Assembly: GCA_038501625.1 (NCBI GenBank)
Contig: JAZAYU010000086.1
Coordinates: 1,364,001-1,428,000 of the forward strand
Length of the DNA: 64,000 nt
Direction: 5' to 3'
DNA from: Corbicula japonica
Taxonomy: Eukaryota; Mollusca; Bivalvia; Venerida; Cyrenidae
A program made the translations under genes and the position numbers. Under the pieces are notes generated by a model, which was not told where the DNA came from, made no database searches, and saw only the letters and a list, made by a program, of their open reading frames with translations. Shown here piece by piece: positions 24,946 to 37,445 of this stretch. Positions within the stretch are counted from its first letter, which is position 1; the number at the start of each line of letters is the position of its first letter.

Positions 24946-25160
24946 TCTGCAGGCCTGGTGATAAACCATCTACAGTTGATCATTATGCTTACCTCTTTGG
25001 CAATCGGTACTGTACTGATAACTGTTAACATTTTAAAGTTAACATTATTTCGCCCTTTTGTTGTGCTAAATATATTGCATGCATTCATTAACGCCTACTC
25101 GTCTTCTTTAAGTTGTTGGAGATGTGTTGAAATTATGTACTTAACACCTACTGATTTGTA
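24946..25160 (+). mobile_element. 3' fragment of a Penelope-like retroelement
   Basis: Starting at the inner breakpoint of the left arm, GCTCTGCAGGCCTGGTGATAA and the following bases match the extreme 3' coding end of the reverse transcriptase found on the minus strand at 41290-41385 (peptide around SAGLVINPSTVDHYAYLFG). No further retroelement sequence is visible. Confidence 0.5.
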
Positions 25161-26115
25161 ATTCTTGACTTTGTTAACATTTATTACCCCACTTGTAATT
25201 ATTAAAACTGTTTTGAAGTAAAAATGCATATAAATGAAGTGAAATTCTAGTTTACGCCGAATTGATAATACTTTACGTCTCTTTCCGTTACGTTACTTTA
25301 CTCTTTGCTGGTGAAACATAAAAAAGACTTACCGTGCAAACTACCGAATTCAAATTCTAGGACATCTAAAACAAAATTTATAAGGATAAGTGAAATAAAT
25401 AGGTCGACTGATTGGTGTAATCTATATGTTGTTAGCTATAATGATAAACTTTGAATACGTTTAAACTTGGAATTTGCTACATGAAGCTGTTGATAACAGT
25501 GTTTTGTGAACCAAGACAAAGTGAATTTAAAGGGACCTGGTTAGTTGTTTAGGAAAAAAACCATAGAGCTTGATATTGCTGCTAAAATTGACTTTGACAA
25601 CATTACAGAAAGTACAGCAGCAATTACTTAAACGGATATCTAATAAGGTGAATGAACCGATATCTAATAAGGTGAATGTTTTCTAGGGGTCGCGCATACT
25701 GTACCTCGCCGCGCCGAATCCAGACACTCTTCTGTCGTAGTCCTATAAATAGCATCCGCAACAGATGGCCAGGATCAGATATGCTCTCCGAATGTTCTGA
25801 GAGTTAGGGTACAAGGACGCGGGACCAGCCAACTTACCGCATTTACTTTGGACTAATAAATGCTGCTGCTGCTGCTCACACTTATGTATTATAGTACTTA
25901 AAAATCAAATATCGAGTATCGAAGTCCCTTTATTGGCAATTATTTTATTATACATGCTCAGTTTCCTTTCTTCTTTTAATCTGTATGGAGAGACTGTGTC
26001 TTCTAGATGTGTCCAATCTTAATGTGCATATTTCACTATGAGTGAATTCTGAGTGCAACTCAGTGCGGGATTCCCTAAAACAGATAACTATTCAACTTAA
26101 ATTAATTCTCTCAAA
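25161..26115. other. Region upstream of the nrf-6-like gene
   Basis: It contains an imperfect 22-bp direct repeat (GATATCTAATAAGGTGAATG, about 25635-25680), a possible TATA element (TATAAATA, 25744-25751) and a (CTG)n run at 25861-25875. The TATA-like site is 365 bp from the start codon and could equally belong to a mobile element. No other gene is seen. Confidence 0.4.
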
Positions 26116-28362
26116 ATGATTTATTTTGGAGTACTAGCATTTGTTCTAACAATTTTACATTTACCATCGTACCCTTGTGATCAAGACATAATTGACTTGA
26201 GGCTGGCAGGGATTCCCGTGTATATACAGGCGATAAAAACGAGGGAGTTATTACACGATTTTCTGCAAGCCTATGCCGCTTCTGATGAAAAATTTTCATC
26301 TTTTATGAGTATTTTGCCCAAAGCAAGAGAAAAACTTGTCATATCACAATACTGTGAAGCAGACTTACACATGCTTACTGAAGGCAATTCTTCAGCAGCA
26401 AAAGTGTTTCCACAGTACATCGATGCTTCATCAAAAATACCAAATGGAATCATTCAAGGACATTTTAATTGGCTTGGAGAGTACCAGGAGTGTCTTGGTA
26501 TTGACAGTGTCTTCAATAATGAAACTGGGAAATCCTTCAAGGGGAAATATTTCTCCGCAGTTTTGTATGTGAATGGGAAACCTGCTTTAGGTACCTACCC
26601 CATCATAATCGGAATGTGTTTTCCAGATTCTTGTGATGAAAATGATGCAGGTGCGACAGCAAATATGCTACTGCAGTACTTAAAATTTGCAATTGCAAAG
26701 TATTATCCCGACATCAAAAGGCAAAATCTTACAATTGTTGAAGCTCTTGCATCAGAAGATGTAAAGCTTGAGAGAGGTGCTTTAGCTGTTCTCTCAGTGT
26801 TTGGGATTATAGTAGTGATAGTGTTAGCGGCAACTCTAATAGATTATGGATCCTCAAGTTGCGAGCAGGAACAGAAACTGTCAGGGGTAGAAGAGAATGA
26901 TGCGCCATACTATGAAAGCTCTGACAGGACTGGTCTTCTTTCTGGGGATCTCTTCTCTCGAAGTATTCAGGAAGGACGCTGTAACATTTAAAAAAAAAGA
27001 CTTCTAAAGTTGTGTTAAGCATTTTCTGTTGTCAGTAATGGAAAGAAGTTGTTTGGGACAGAGACTGCTGTGGGCCCACTGGCATGTCTAAATGGGCTCA
27101 GGGTGATGAGTATGTGGTGGGTTATTCTAGGACACACATACGCTTTCGGCATTTCCTTTTCAGATAATATGAATTACGGTCTAGAACTAATCAAAAGATT
27201 TACATTCCAGCCTATTATTAATGGAACTTTCTCAGTGGACAGTTTCTTTTTTCTTAGTGGACTTCTTGTTTCCTATCTGTCTTTGAAAGAAATCAGAGAG
27301 AAAGGTAATCTGAATTGGGTGTATTATGTTTTTCACAGATATTGGAGACTTACCCCGCTGTTGGTCTTTGTTATCGTCTATAACACATTTCTGTTTATTC
27401 CTACTATCTCAGGACCATTTCAGTTCATGGTGAAAAATCCCCAGTACCAGGAGGGAATCGACATATGCAAGAGTCATTGGTGGACAAATTTACTGTACAT
27501 CAACAACATGTATCCAAACTATGGTAATTTGGAAACGACTTGTTTAGGTTGGAGCTGGTACTTGGCCAATGACATGCAGTTCTACATGGTGTTAGGTCCA
27601 GTTGTCATCCTCATGCTAAGTAAGAAGAAGAAATTAGGCATTTCTTTCACTGCATTCTTGGTTGCAGCGGGAGTGTCGATACGGGGATTTTTGGTCTGGT
27701 ACTATGGAATTTATGATTTTTTATATCAACTACCAACTAAACATACAGATGATCCGTGGGGTAAAAATGGAGCATTATATGGACGACCATATGCCCGATT
27801 CTCTGTGTACCTTGTCGGCATGCTGACAGGTTATGTTCTGGCATCCTCAAATAACAGACTACGCATCCCAAAGTTTGCTGCCGTTTTTGGCTGGTGTGCA
27901 GCCATAGCTACGGGTATGGCTGTCATCTATGGCCAGTTTTACTACAACCACAATACTGTTTCAATGAATCTGACACAGGCTGGATTCTATATGGCCTTCA
28001 ACAGAACGGCCTGGGCATTGTGTCTGTCTTGGATTGTGCTGGCATGTATTTCAGGCAATGGGGGTCCGGTGCAGGATATCCTGTCCTGGAAGTTCTGGGC
28101 TCCTCTTGGACGCCTAACTTATGCAGCCTATCTTGTGCACCCTATTGTTATTGTCACCTATTTCTACAACATGCGTCAAAACTTACACATTTATGATCTG
28201 AGCATGATCTACCTGCTCATAGCGAATCTAGTGGCTACTTACCTTGTTGGGTTCATTGTTTCCATGTTAGCTGAGGCTCCAATGATTCAGTTGGAAAAAT
28301 TAATGCTAGGACCACTTAGGGAACTGGCATGTAGAATTCTAGGACCCCGGAGAGAGCCTTAG
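26116..28362 (+). CDS. nrf-6-like membrane acyltransferase (NRF domain plus acyltransferase-3 domain)
   Basis: Two open segments belong to one gene. The first (from 26116) gives a signal peptide (about residues 1-20), a luminal Cys-containing NRF domain ending near GMCFPDSC, a membrane helix at about 221-244 and an acidic linker. The second (about 27020-28362) is a polytopic acyltransferase-3 domain with the family motifs NGLRVMSMWWVILGHTYAF, SWYLANDMQFYM and AAYLVHPIVI. In-frame family sequence resumes at FSVVSNGKKLFG directly after a TAA at 27016, so a splice is required: acceptor AG at 27018-27019 and a phase-1 donor at 26963, 26981 or 26933, meaning an intron of only 57, 39 or 87 bp. If none is used the gene is broken. 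In C. elegans the family acts in lipid and drug uptake; the substrate here is unknown. Confidence 0.85.
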
Positions 28363-28578
28363 AGTAGAAAATAAAGTTTTGAATTCGTGATCGTGAAACA
28401 GACAGCTGTCATTTCAATACATAGAACATTTCTTCTTTTTTTGCTACCAATATCATTTGAAAAACCTTGTGCAAGTATGAAAGATTTTTTCAATGTATAC
28501 CAGTTAAATCGAACATTACTTTTATGATTTTTTATTTATTGTAAGCAATTATATTAAGTTTACAATTAATATGCATGA

Positions 28579-28584
28579 AATAAA
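28579..28584 (+). promoter_or_regulatory. Polyadenylation signal of the nrf-6-like gene
   Basis: AATAAA lies 217 bp after the stop. A second AATAAA at 28370, only 8 bp after the stop, is less likely to be the main one. Confidence 0.5.
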
Positions 28585-28589
28585 GACTG

Positions 28590-31500
28590 CTACCTTGTGT
28601 TTTAATTTTTAATCATATACTGGAACAGCTTAAGAAATGTTTATTGTTGTTACGTGCCATTTTTTAAAGATATTGTGCAAAAAATCAAGATTCATAATTG
28701 AGAGAGTACAGAGAGTTGAGATTTGTGATTGTTTATTGTATAAAACTTTGCGAAAGCATTTTAAAAAATTAATTTTTCATTTTAATGTTGTCGAAATATT
28801 ATATAAAAAAATCTGGAATTTCACCAGACTTTTAAGCATATTATTACGCTGCATAATGTTGTTTGTCTTTCGGGATATGTGTAGTTTCATATGTATTTCA
28901 TTGAGTCATGTACTTTTTAAAATTTACAACCTTTGTTAAAGCCGCTTGAGGTAATGTGATTTAAAAGGGTGTTTCAAGAGTGAATGTGTAAGTAAACATA
29001 CAGGGAGATTCGGTATGATAAATCTTAATTGTGTTCCATATTCATTCCGAATGTTTAAGTTCATTTTGCCTATCGTTATATTGCATATCGGGGTTTAATT
29101 TTTGTCAGTTAAGCACAAGGAAAACTATGCAAAATAAAACCTGACCAACTTAAAAAATGTATTTACACCTAGCTTACCATTGAGAAAAATAAAAATCGGC
29201 AAATTTTTAGCTGCACGATAATTTTGGGGTCATTTTGTGAAATATTCCTTGTAAATTTCAGTGATACCACAAGATTTTTCATTTCATTATGGCTAGTTTT
29301 TCATTTATCAGCCCTAACACATTCATAATAACTAAGATTAGATGACATTTATTATTTTAAACTAAAATTTCAAAGCAACGGCTTATAGATTGGCGAAAAC
29401 CGATAGGGAAGTCTGGCGGGCGGCGGACCTTGACAATTTGCGTTAAAGCAAACCTTAGTTATAACTTACGTTTATTTCCTATTCCTCTCAAACGTTTGTA
29501 GTTATGTTCTTTGTATTACGGATTATCGATTTCTTAAACACATATTCAGTTCAGAATTATTGTTGCTAAAGCAACCAAACGGGAAAATATTTAAAATAAA
29601 TATTCACAAATTACAAGGTTAATTTAGAGGGCTTATATTTGATATGATGCTTATCATCGAGGTCCTCTCAAACGTTTATTTAGATGGAAGCCCAGGAGTC
29701 ACTATTGACTGCCATTTTGTAAATTGCTAAAAATGTAAAAAGAGATTTCGTAAAAAGTTTCATAATTAGCTTTAATAAAGGGAGGTAATAACAACAACAA
29801 TTCATAATTAGCATCAGTTCGCAAATTTGCTGAATAAATTTTATCCTAATCCAGCAATATTGTTTTGTTTTTTTTTGTGGATGTTTTTCAAAACATTTTC
29901 TTCCCTCAGATTTCTAAATTATTGGAGTTTTCTTAAATTGACGGTGTTAAGTTGGCCGTGACCTTTTCGACATTGTCAGTCAGATTTTTCATACAAATAA
30001 ATGGAGTGGGTGGGTATGCGCTTGTGTACGTATTTCCGCCTTCCTTGTTGTTCAGAACTATTATAGTAGTTCCCCTATTGTCTTATGTATTGTCATAAAC
30101 TGAAAAATCCGGTTTCCGTTGTAAATAATATAACTCGGATATGTATTGATGGTCATGCATACAGGTGTTTTGTGATATAAATATTTTGTGGTTTCTTGTA
30201 CATTATACACTTCTTTCTGTAATAGTATTATAATAATTTATTATTTTAATGTGACCACCATAAAGCATGTCATGATAGATTTTAAATGGCCTCACGCATT
30301 TAAATTAAATGTCAAGGCTTTTGCTTGTGGACTATTTGTAGACTGGACCCAGATTTTAACGATTTGCTGCATGAGATAAGATTCAAGTCAACAGTATCAG
30401 TGAGCGGTCATGCTGTGCTGAAAACTTTTCAACATACATGTTGTATATATATTGCAAGAGAAGATAATGGACTGTATAAATCTGTAAAATTTTATTTGAA
30501 AATAGGTTTTTGAAGTGCATTTTACTGCTGCTATGATTAACCAGTGGTTTTTGATATTTTATTTGGAAATGTTTTCGTTATAACCCTGGACTGCATTGAT
30601 AGTGCTTTTATCTGGATGGATCCGTGCAGTCTGATCATGATTTACGCTAGTCGATGTTTATTCTTTTGATTATTTCTGAGAATAAACGGTGTAGATCCTA
30701 ATCAGATTGCACAGATGCGCAGGCTTATCAGGATCTAAACTTGTCACAAAATCGGATATAAGCAGTATATTTTGAGTGAGAATATATTGATAGCTCAGAA
30801 CAGCTTCTAAATATATTTGAAAATACATATTGTTTGACAAGAAACTGTGTTTGATTGAAAGAAATAGTTTACATCACAATTATTGATTCATATGTATTAA
30901 AAGATGTTCATATTGATCAAAGTATTCTACAACAACAAATACAGGTGACACCACCATTTTAACTTTTGTAATATTTTATTACATGTATTCTAAGAGTGTT
31001 TTACTCTGTTAAATTATGTGTTGTTTTTTTTTTAATTTTAGATTTTACCAAGGAGAGAAAGACTATATATATTGTCTCACATTTTCTCTCAGATATTGGA
31101 ATTTAATTTATGTAAAGGCTTTAAAACTTGTAGTATTTTATTTCATGTACATGCTATCAAATTTAATATTATTTCGTTATAATTAATTAAGTTAGTGTAA
31201 AGTGTATACTTTTTACAAAATTCTAGTCTTGTGCATTTTCATGTCTTTTCAGAAAAACATTTAGCAGGTATTTCATTTTCTTTCAGTTGACATAAATGTT
31301 GTTTCTATTTTATGAAGCTGCCAGTCTTTGAGCTGCAAGATTGGGGTGTGGTTAGTAATTAACAAACCTGTTTAAGTTATCTTGCCAAGAGGTGTGTGTT
31401 TGTACCATACAATCGGAGGCATATAGTTGCTGCGCTTTTTGACTGTTAAGGAGTGGCATACATTTAGTTTAGTTATGTCAGTTTAACACTATTTGTTTAA

Positions 31501-33600
31501 AAACGCTATTATAAACTTATTTGTCTGCACAAGATACTTATAATAACTTTTGCAACAACTTAACAAATGTTTAGGCAAACGTGTTTTCCTTTAAATAATT
31601 TTGACCGTGAGTTTAAACAAAATAAATTATGCAATGTTTATGTTCATTCCATAATTATCTACCAGCAAGTTTTGATAAATCAATAAAAGTTATTTTAACT
31701 GAACCCTGGCTGTGTTTTTTGCAGCTTTTATGCTTGATAAGTAAGATTGCATGCTCAGTTAACAGTCTTGTTTCATTTTAATAACCCACTGCCTCCCTCC
31801 TAACCCCTACTTCCAAGAAAAAGAGGGAGGGGTTATTTTGCTCTGCATATATCGCTTATTCACGGTATGTACCCAGATAATGAGAATCGCGGATAATGAT
31901 AGATTGTGAGAATAATGCTAGATCGCCAGGTCGGAGGAAACACCATGGAGAGGTTAGTTATTGTATGAATTTTATGTTATTGTGATCTAATACTTATCTT
32001 TTGCGATAGATAACAATCAAGCGATGTCCTAGCCTTCCTCTCATACCCATACATTTGGAATCGGCGTTCAGATAAAGTAAAACAAAGGAAAATGATCACG
32101 CAACATTCCAGATTTCTACAAAAAACTACATATTATGCCCATTTAAAAAAATTTAAACATGTTTTTTTTGTAAACGACACTGCTGTTATCAAAGCCCAAA
32201 CATCGACAATCAATATCCCACCCAGCTTTAGCCCGTATTATGATTATATTCCTTAACAAACATCTTTTTTCTGAGGCACCTGAAGCAAATTGGATAATGG
32301 GGATTCGCCTAGAAAAAGTAAATAGATAATAGTAACTTAGGCGCAAACATGCAACCAAAAGTATTATTTTTATTTCAAAGCGCATTTACATTGAAAATTT
32401 ACACACAAAAGAGCCTTATTATATAGGCTAACCTATGAACCTTATTTAAAATTACCGAGACACCTACGGTTAGTTTTCAAAATACTACCGGTATACGTGC
32501 ATATTTTTGGTTTGGCTTTAAAGTTTAAGTACGACCTTTTCAATCGAGTGTTCTTCAATATGCAAGTACTGTATAAGCCGATTATTCTAAATATAAGGTG
32601 GAAACTCCGTTCTCCGATGCTGTATAAACATATTACATGAAAGACGTTTCTAGTCGTTTATTTAGTTAAATTTAGCAAGCAAATATGTCTTTTTATAAGT
32701 ATATTACGAGTCCTGGTCTGTAATTGAACGTATTTGTTTGCTATCTGTATTTATTATATGTTTGTAAAGCGCAAAAGAATAGTTTAATGTTGCGCTATAT
32801 ACATGTCATGTATTTGTAACTGTATTTTATTGCGAAACACTTTAATAAACAGGAATAAACACGTACACTGGCATTGAATACTTTCCAGTTTAAAAAAGAT
32901 AATAACAAACTAATGGTTTCATATAAAATTATTATTCAAATGATATCATGTTACTCAGTTACTGTATCTAGTTACTTTCCAGCGGCGATGTAAGATGTAT
33001 GGTAGAAATTATCATTAACCGGAGAGAAGACCAAAAATAACAATACGTTATGAGCAAACAAAAGTTACACAGAATAGTCCATTAATATCACAGATGCATT
33101 TCAATCTTTAAAACTTTAACTGTAGCTGAATTCATTGGTTTCAAATCCGTTTTATTTTTTTATTGTGTTGACTTTTTGTTTAAAATAATTCTTCAGCATC
33201 TGACGGTTGTCGCCTCTCCCAGAACACCGACTACAGGAAACGGCTAATGGTTGCTAGTACTGTATTGCTATGAGTATTCCTTCATTCTCTCGTCACTGAA
33301 ACAAGATATATTGAAAACATATTAGTTGATATATATTATAATGTACACAATCCTCCGTCCCAAGATATGTTACTTGAGTAGTCGGAGTACATAAAATATT
33401 TACAAAAGTGCTATATTAAATGTTAATCATACTGAAAATTTATGGTAATCTTATTAATCTAGCTTTCACTTGTCGAGTTATCAGATCAGGTTTCATTCCG
33501 TCTATATAATGAAACTTCAGTCATCCATAAATTTGCTTTCGCTACTATATTACTTTGATCCGTAACGAACGTAAGCTTTTGCGAACAGTATACCTGTATT
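28590..33600. other. AT-rich intergenic region, no gene recognised
   Basis: Small frames of 60-100 residues show no recognisable domain. A decayed hairpin-MITE copy occupies about 30575-30765 (ATAACCCTGGACTGC at the left, then GTGTAGATCCTAATCAG facing CTTATCAGGATCTAAAC). Confidence 0.55.
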
Positions 33601-33611
33601 AATTGTACGGA

Positions 33612-33773
33612 TTAGTCGCGCTTTCCTACTGCTTTTCCCATTTTAAATCCAATAACACCACCAATTGCTAATCCAGCAATAAATGTGAGTCCGGCAACAA
33701 CCAGTAACACTGTTCCGCTGGCTTCAACCTCCAAACCATGCTTTCCTATTTCAATATCTAGCACATCCGACAT
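33612..33773 (-). CDS. Single-pass membrane microprotein, 53 residues
   Basis: A short complete frame starts MSDVLDIEIGKHGLEVEAS, continues into one Gly/Ala/Val-rich helix of about 20 residues (roughly 21-42, with GxxxG-like spacing) and ends with a basic tail (FKMGKAVGKRD). Acidic head, small-residue helix and basic tail are the same architecture as the neighbour at 34046-34255 on the same strand, and the helices can be aligned (VAGLTFIAGLAIGG with VAGLAFALGVVVGY). I recognise no named family. The basic side after the helix suggests a cytosolic C-terminus by the positive-inside rule. No intron or promoter is identified. Confidence 0.55.
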   Translation of the reverse strand: MSDVLDIEIGKHGLEVEASGTVLLVVAGLTFIAGLAIGGVIGFKMGKAVGKRD

Positions 33774-34045
33774 ATTTGTTATATCACAACACCGCCTTCT
33801 GTATACTGTACACCAAAAGATACAATGCAGGAAGGTCTAAACATTAAGAATAATCAAACTAAATTTGGAAAACATGTAACATATTACACAGTTTGATCTA
33901 TGCGACATTTCTAGAACAAAATTGAGGCCATTGGCACAGGGAAGATGTTCTTGTCGTTCGTTTGTTGTTATTTAAGTCGGTGGATAAAATAAAAACGCTA
34001 ACCTTATAAATCAAGCGCACCTCCTTAATGCAAACTTAAGGGAAA

Positions 34046-34255
34046 CTATCCTAATAGTTGACGTTTAGTTTTCTGTGTTTGTCTTTCATAAAAGTCATGT
34101 TTCTTTTTAAGATATGCTATTCTCAGTCCCTTTAACGTATATCCAACTACAACTCCAAGGGCAAATGCCAACCCAGCCACAATTCCAACACTTCTCTTCT
34201 CAAACCCACCATGTTCTACAACAACACCGACATCTACTCCAACCCGGGATGTCAT
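34046..34255 (-). CDS. Single-pass membrane microprotein, 69 residues, paralogue of the 33612-33773 frame
   Basis: The frame starts MTSRVGVDVGVVVEHGG, has one helix rich in Gly, Ala and Val (about 23-43) and a strongly basic C-terminal tail of about 26 residues with KKK and TQKTKRQ. It lies 272 bp upstream, in the direction of transcription, of the smaller related frame. The start context (AAAATGACA on the minus strand) is acceptable. Small size means chance openness cannot be excluded, but two neighbouring same-strand frames with matching layout are unlikely to be coincidental. Function is unknown; a membrane anchor or regulator of a larger membrane protein is one possibility. Confidence 0.55.
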   Translation of the reverse strand: MTSRVGVDVGVVVEHGGFEKRSVGIVAGLAFALGVVVGYTLKGLRIAYLKKKHDFYERQTQKTKRQLLG

Positions 34256-34639
34256 TTTGAACCTTTCGAGTCAGTTTTGATTGGCAAGTTGGAATACATT
34301 CTCTGAAAACAGGCACTTTTAATTGACGCTAATTAATTAAAAGGTTTAACTTCACGCCCCGCCTCCTTAAGCTCTCATGATCAGCATTTATGGTTAAAGC
34401 GGTTTTAAATACAAAAAAATCCATGCGATGTGTGATATCTTAGCTCTGTTAAAAATGACCCTCTTGTTCCTTACCATTGTGGTGGGAGCTCAATGAATGG
34501 GCATCATTAGATATTCCGAGTTGCTTTTTTAAGGAGTAGAGCGAATCCAGGTTCGATGCTCAATCATCGATACGTTACCTACATATGTAGCACCGAAATC
34601 GCGACAAAGTGAGGTCGTCCAGTACACCAAGAAAAGAAA

Positions 34640-35050
34640 CATGTCTCCGACACCTATATTATCCGCGGAAAATTTCTCAACTCTGTAGAGTCATGCCAAA
34701 TATCTTGGCGTTACCATCTATTTAGACCTCTCTTGGAAAAATACACATTGATGGCATCGCCAAATGCACTTCATAAGGCTCGCAAAATACGATACATTCC
34801 TTTAAGCGCTCAGTCTAACGCTTTCAAGACTTACGTTCTGACGTTCTGTCTACGGTTGAATATGCCTTATCTGGGCTCCCTATGCAGTGTCATATCATCC
34901 AACCAGAAATGGTGCGACTTTGCGCTGCAAGATTTGTGAAACAATAAGTCCTATGCCCAAACAAAAAGCGTCACTGACATGCTTACTGACCTCAGATGAA
35001 ACTATCGCCATTACTGGCGGAAATCATGCTTTTCTAGATATATATCAATA
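34640..35050 (+). pseudogene. Degenerate non-LTR reverse transcriptase, C-terminal part
   Basis: In shifting frames there are family-like pieces: HAKYLGVTIYLDLSW, a KARKILRYI block, then QPEMVRLCAARF and SVTDMLTDL, in the order seen at the C-terminal end of Jockey/RTE/CR1-type reverse transcriptases. At least three frameshifts and several stops separate them. It is an old insertion with no coding value. Confidence 0.6.
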
Positions 35051-35189
35051 AATCCTCAAATGATAAATGTCAAGACTACCTGACGGTACAACTACCGCTT
35101 CAGTCAAATCCGAGTCCGTACTTAAACATCTTTCAGAGAATTTCCTCCCCCGCAACCAAGGAAGAGATTATCAAAATAGACAGGGCGGT

Positions 35190-36624
35190 CAGTGCGCGAA
35201 TATCGTGATAGAAGATCGGAAGAATACAGAGACAGACAAGAAGACAGAAGCTACAGACGTCGAAATAGATTTAAAAGAAATGCTGTATATTAGATTAAGT
35301 TAGGTCTTTGGAATGTGAATGGTTTTTGTGAAAATGTTTCCTCTGAGAATTATATTTTTAGACAGTTGTATTAATCAAGAAAATTTAGATATTATTGCAA
35401 TTACTGAAACACATCTAAAGGGAAACTCTTGTTTGAATTTAGACGATTACATATTTTTTGGAAATAACAGAAAGAATTTACATGTCAATGCTAGATCTGG
35501 ATCAGGAGGGGTTTGTTTTTTGGTTATGAAGTTTTTAAGTGATTTGTTTACTATTAAAATCTTAGATGACCAATATGAAGGTATATTATGGTTGTCATTT
35601 ACAAATAAGGTAACACATGAAACTTTTAGTGCTTGTAGTTGTTATTTGCCTCCAATGGGTTCATCACGATACATTAACGCACAGGACTTTTTTTATCATT
35701 TACTATGCAATGTTTATGAGTATCAAAAACTATAAAAATTTGTAATTCTGGGCGACTTTAACTCACGCATTTTGGACATGCCTGACTTTATTGAAGGAGT
35801 AGACAGTGTTCCAGAAAGGGAGGTTTTGGATTTTACTAAAAATACATATGGTGAAACCTTTTGTGAATTTTTGATAAACACCAACTGTTGTGTAATAAAC
35901 GGCAGACAGAGTAAACAGAATGATTTTACTTGTATATCTACTAAGGGTTTGTCAGTAGTGGACTATATTATTGTTCCATATGAAGATCTACATATGTTCA
36001 GCGAATTTGAAGTTAAAATAGCATCTAGTATGTCTAGCGAAGCTATTGAGAGTAGATTTTTACCAGATCATTCATTGCTTACATGTCTATATACAATAAA
36101 CAATGGTTTTGAATATAATAATACTGAGCAAAGTGGTTCCTTGCTTAAAAGGAAAATTGTAAAATATGATACTAGTAATTTACCTGAAGATTGTTTTAAC
36201 AATGAGAAATTTTTATTGTCGGTAAATGAAAAATTGTATGTATTTGAGTCTGATATTGAACACCAAAATATTGTTGATGTTTTTTATGAGTCATTATGAA
36301 CTAATATCAAAGGTGAAATGGATAGTAAATTGAATAAAAAGATTGTATGTAGTTTTTGGTGCAGGTAAAAAGCGCTATCGTACTCTAAAACCATGGTGGA
36401 ATGACCAATTACAGTTGTTATGGGATAATATGTGTATTGTAGAAAAAATTGGGTTAAGGAAAAAGGGCACAGAAAACCACATTTAAAAAGTATTTTTGTG
36501 ACTGAAAGGAAAATGTTTGATAAAATGGTTCAGCAGCAAAAACGTCTGTATTGGCAAAATCTACAAAATGATTTGATTTCTGACGCTGAAAACAATAGAC
36601 CATAGTTTTGGAGAAACATAGGTA
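35190..36624 (+). pseudogene. Non-LTR retrotransposon: Arg-rich ORF1 tail and endonuclease domain, truncated by the gap
   Basis: An Arg-rich tail (REYRDRRSEEYRDRQ, about 35196-35300) ends in a stop and is followed by an apurinic-type endonuclease: LGLWNVNGF, IIAITETHLKG, VILGDFNSRI, VVDYIIV and LPDHSLL in the expected order. The frame is damaged by an early frameshift (about 35340) and a TAA at 35733 that falls between YQKL and KFVILGDFN in the same frame. After a stop at 36297 other frames carry the linker (KRYRTLKPWWNDQL, QKRLYWQNLQNDL) that leads to the reverse transcriptase, but the gap begins there. Confidence 0.8.
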
Positions 36625-37124
36625 NNNNNNNNNNNNNNNNNNNNNNNNNNNNNNNNNNNNNNNNNNNNNNNNNNNNNNNNNNNNNNNNNNNNNNNNNNNN
36701 NNNNNNNNNNNNNNNNNNNNNNNNNNNNNNNNNNNNNNNNNNNNNNNNNNNNNNNNNNNNNNNNNNNNNNNNNNNNNNNNNNNNNNNNNNNNNNNNNNNN
36801 NNNNNNNNNNNNNNNNNNNNNNNNNNNNNNNNNNNNNNNNNNNNNNNNNNNNNNNNNNNNNNNNNNNNNNNNNNNNNNNNNNNNNNNNNNNNNNNNNNNN
36901 NNNNNNNNNNNNNNNNNNNNNNNNNNNNNNNNNNNNNNNNNNNNNNNNNNNNNNNNNNNNNNNNNNNNNNNNNNNNNNNNNNNNNNNNNNNNNNNNNNNN
37001 NNNNNNNNNNNNNNNNNNNNNNNNNNNNNNNNNNNNNNNNNNNNNNNNNNNNNNNNNNNNNNNNNNNNNNNNNNNNNNNNNNNNNNNNNNNNNNNNNNNN
37101 NNNNNNNNNNNNNNNNNNNNNNNN
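36625..37124. other. Assembly gap of exactly 500 N
   Basis: The round length suggests a scaffolding placeholder rather than a measured distance. It cuts the retrotransposon and may also hide upstream exons of the IFI44-like gene. Confidence 0.98.
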
Positions 37125-37319
37125 ATAGTTATATCACAAGATAGGCAATTAGATGCGCTTCAAAGTGATGTCACATATTACGAGAACAACAAAGTTGTCA
37201 TAGAATAAAAAGCCGAAATCAGTCGTCGCTCTCGCTTCAATTTTGAAATAGCCAATAAGGTCATTTATTTGTATCATTTACCGGGTCAAACGGAATAGCG
37301 ACAAAAAAGCAATAGATGA

Positions 37320-37445
37320 AAAGTGAACTTTGAAAGCCACCGAACACGACAAATATGAAAATACTGCAGGCTCGGTTTGATTGAGCCTGTTCATGGGCAG
37401 TAATGGGAATGCTTATTACTGCCCACGCCGCCTAGCCCCAAGCAA
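37320..37445 (-). mobile_element. About 150-bp hairpin-rich interspersed repeat
   Basis: The copy contains AGGCTCGGTTTGATTGAGCCT, a stem of six base pairs, next to a second palindrome GGGCAGTAATGGG...TTACTGCCC and the conserved tail CCACGCCGCCTAGCCCC. Related copies, full or partial, lie at about 41195-41290, 43955-44045, 46115-46255, 49455-49580 and 49695-49850. I found none in the inverted arms. Confidence 0.75.

Noticed and set aside
25740..25875. Possible LTR promoter (TATAAATA plus downstream CTG run)
   Set aside because: No paired LTR, primer-binding site or retroviral-type frame was found nearby; left only as a note on the upstream region.
27894..28196. 100-residue alternative frame inside the acyltransferase
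   Set aside because: Out-of-frame shadow of the acyltransferase-3 coding sequence.
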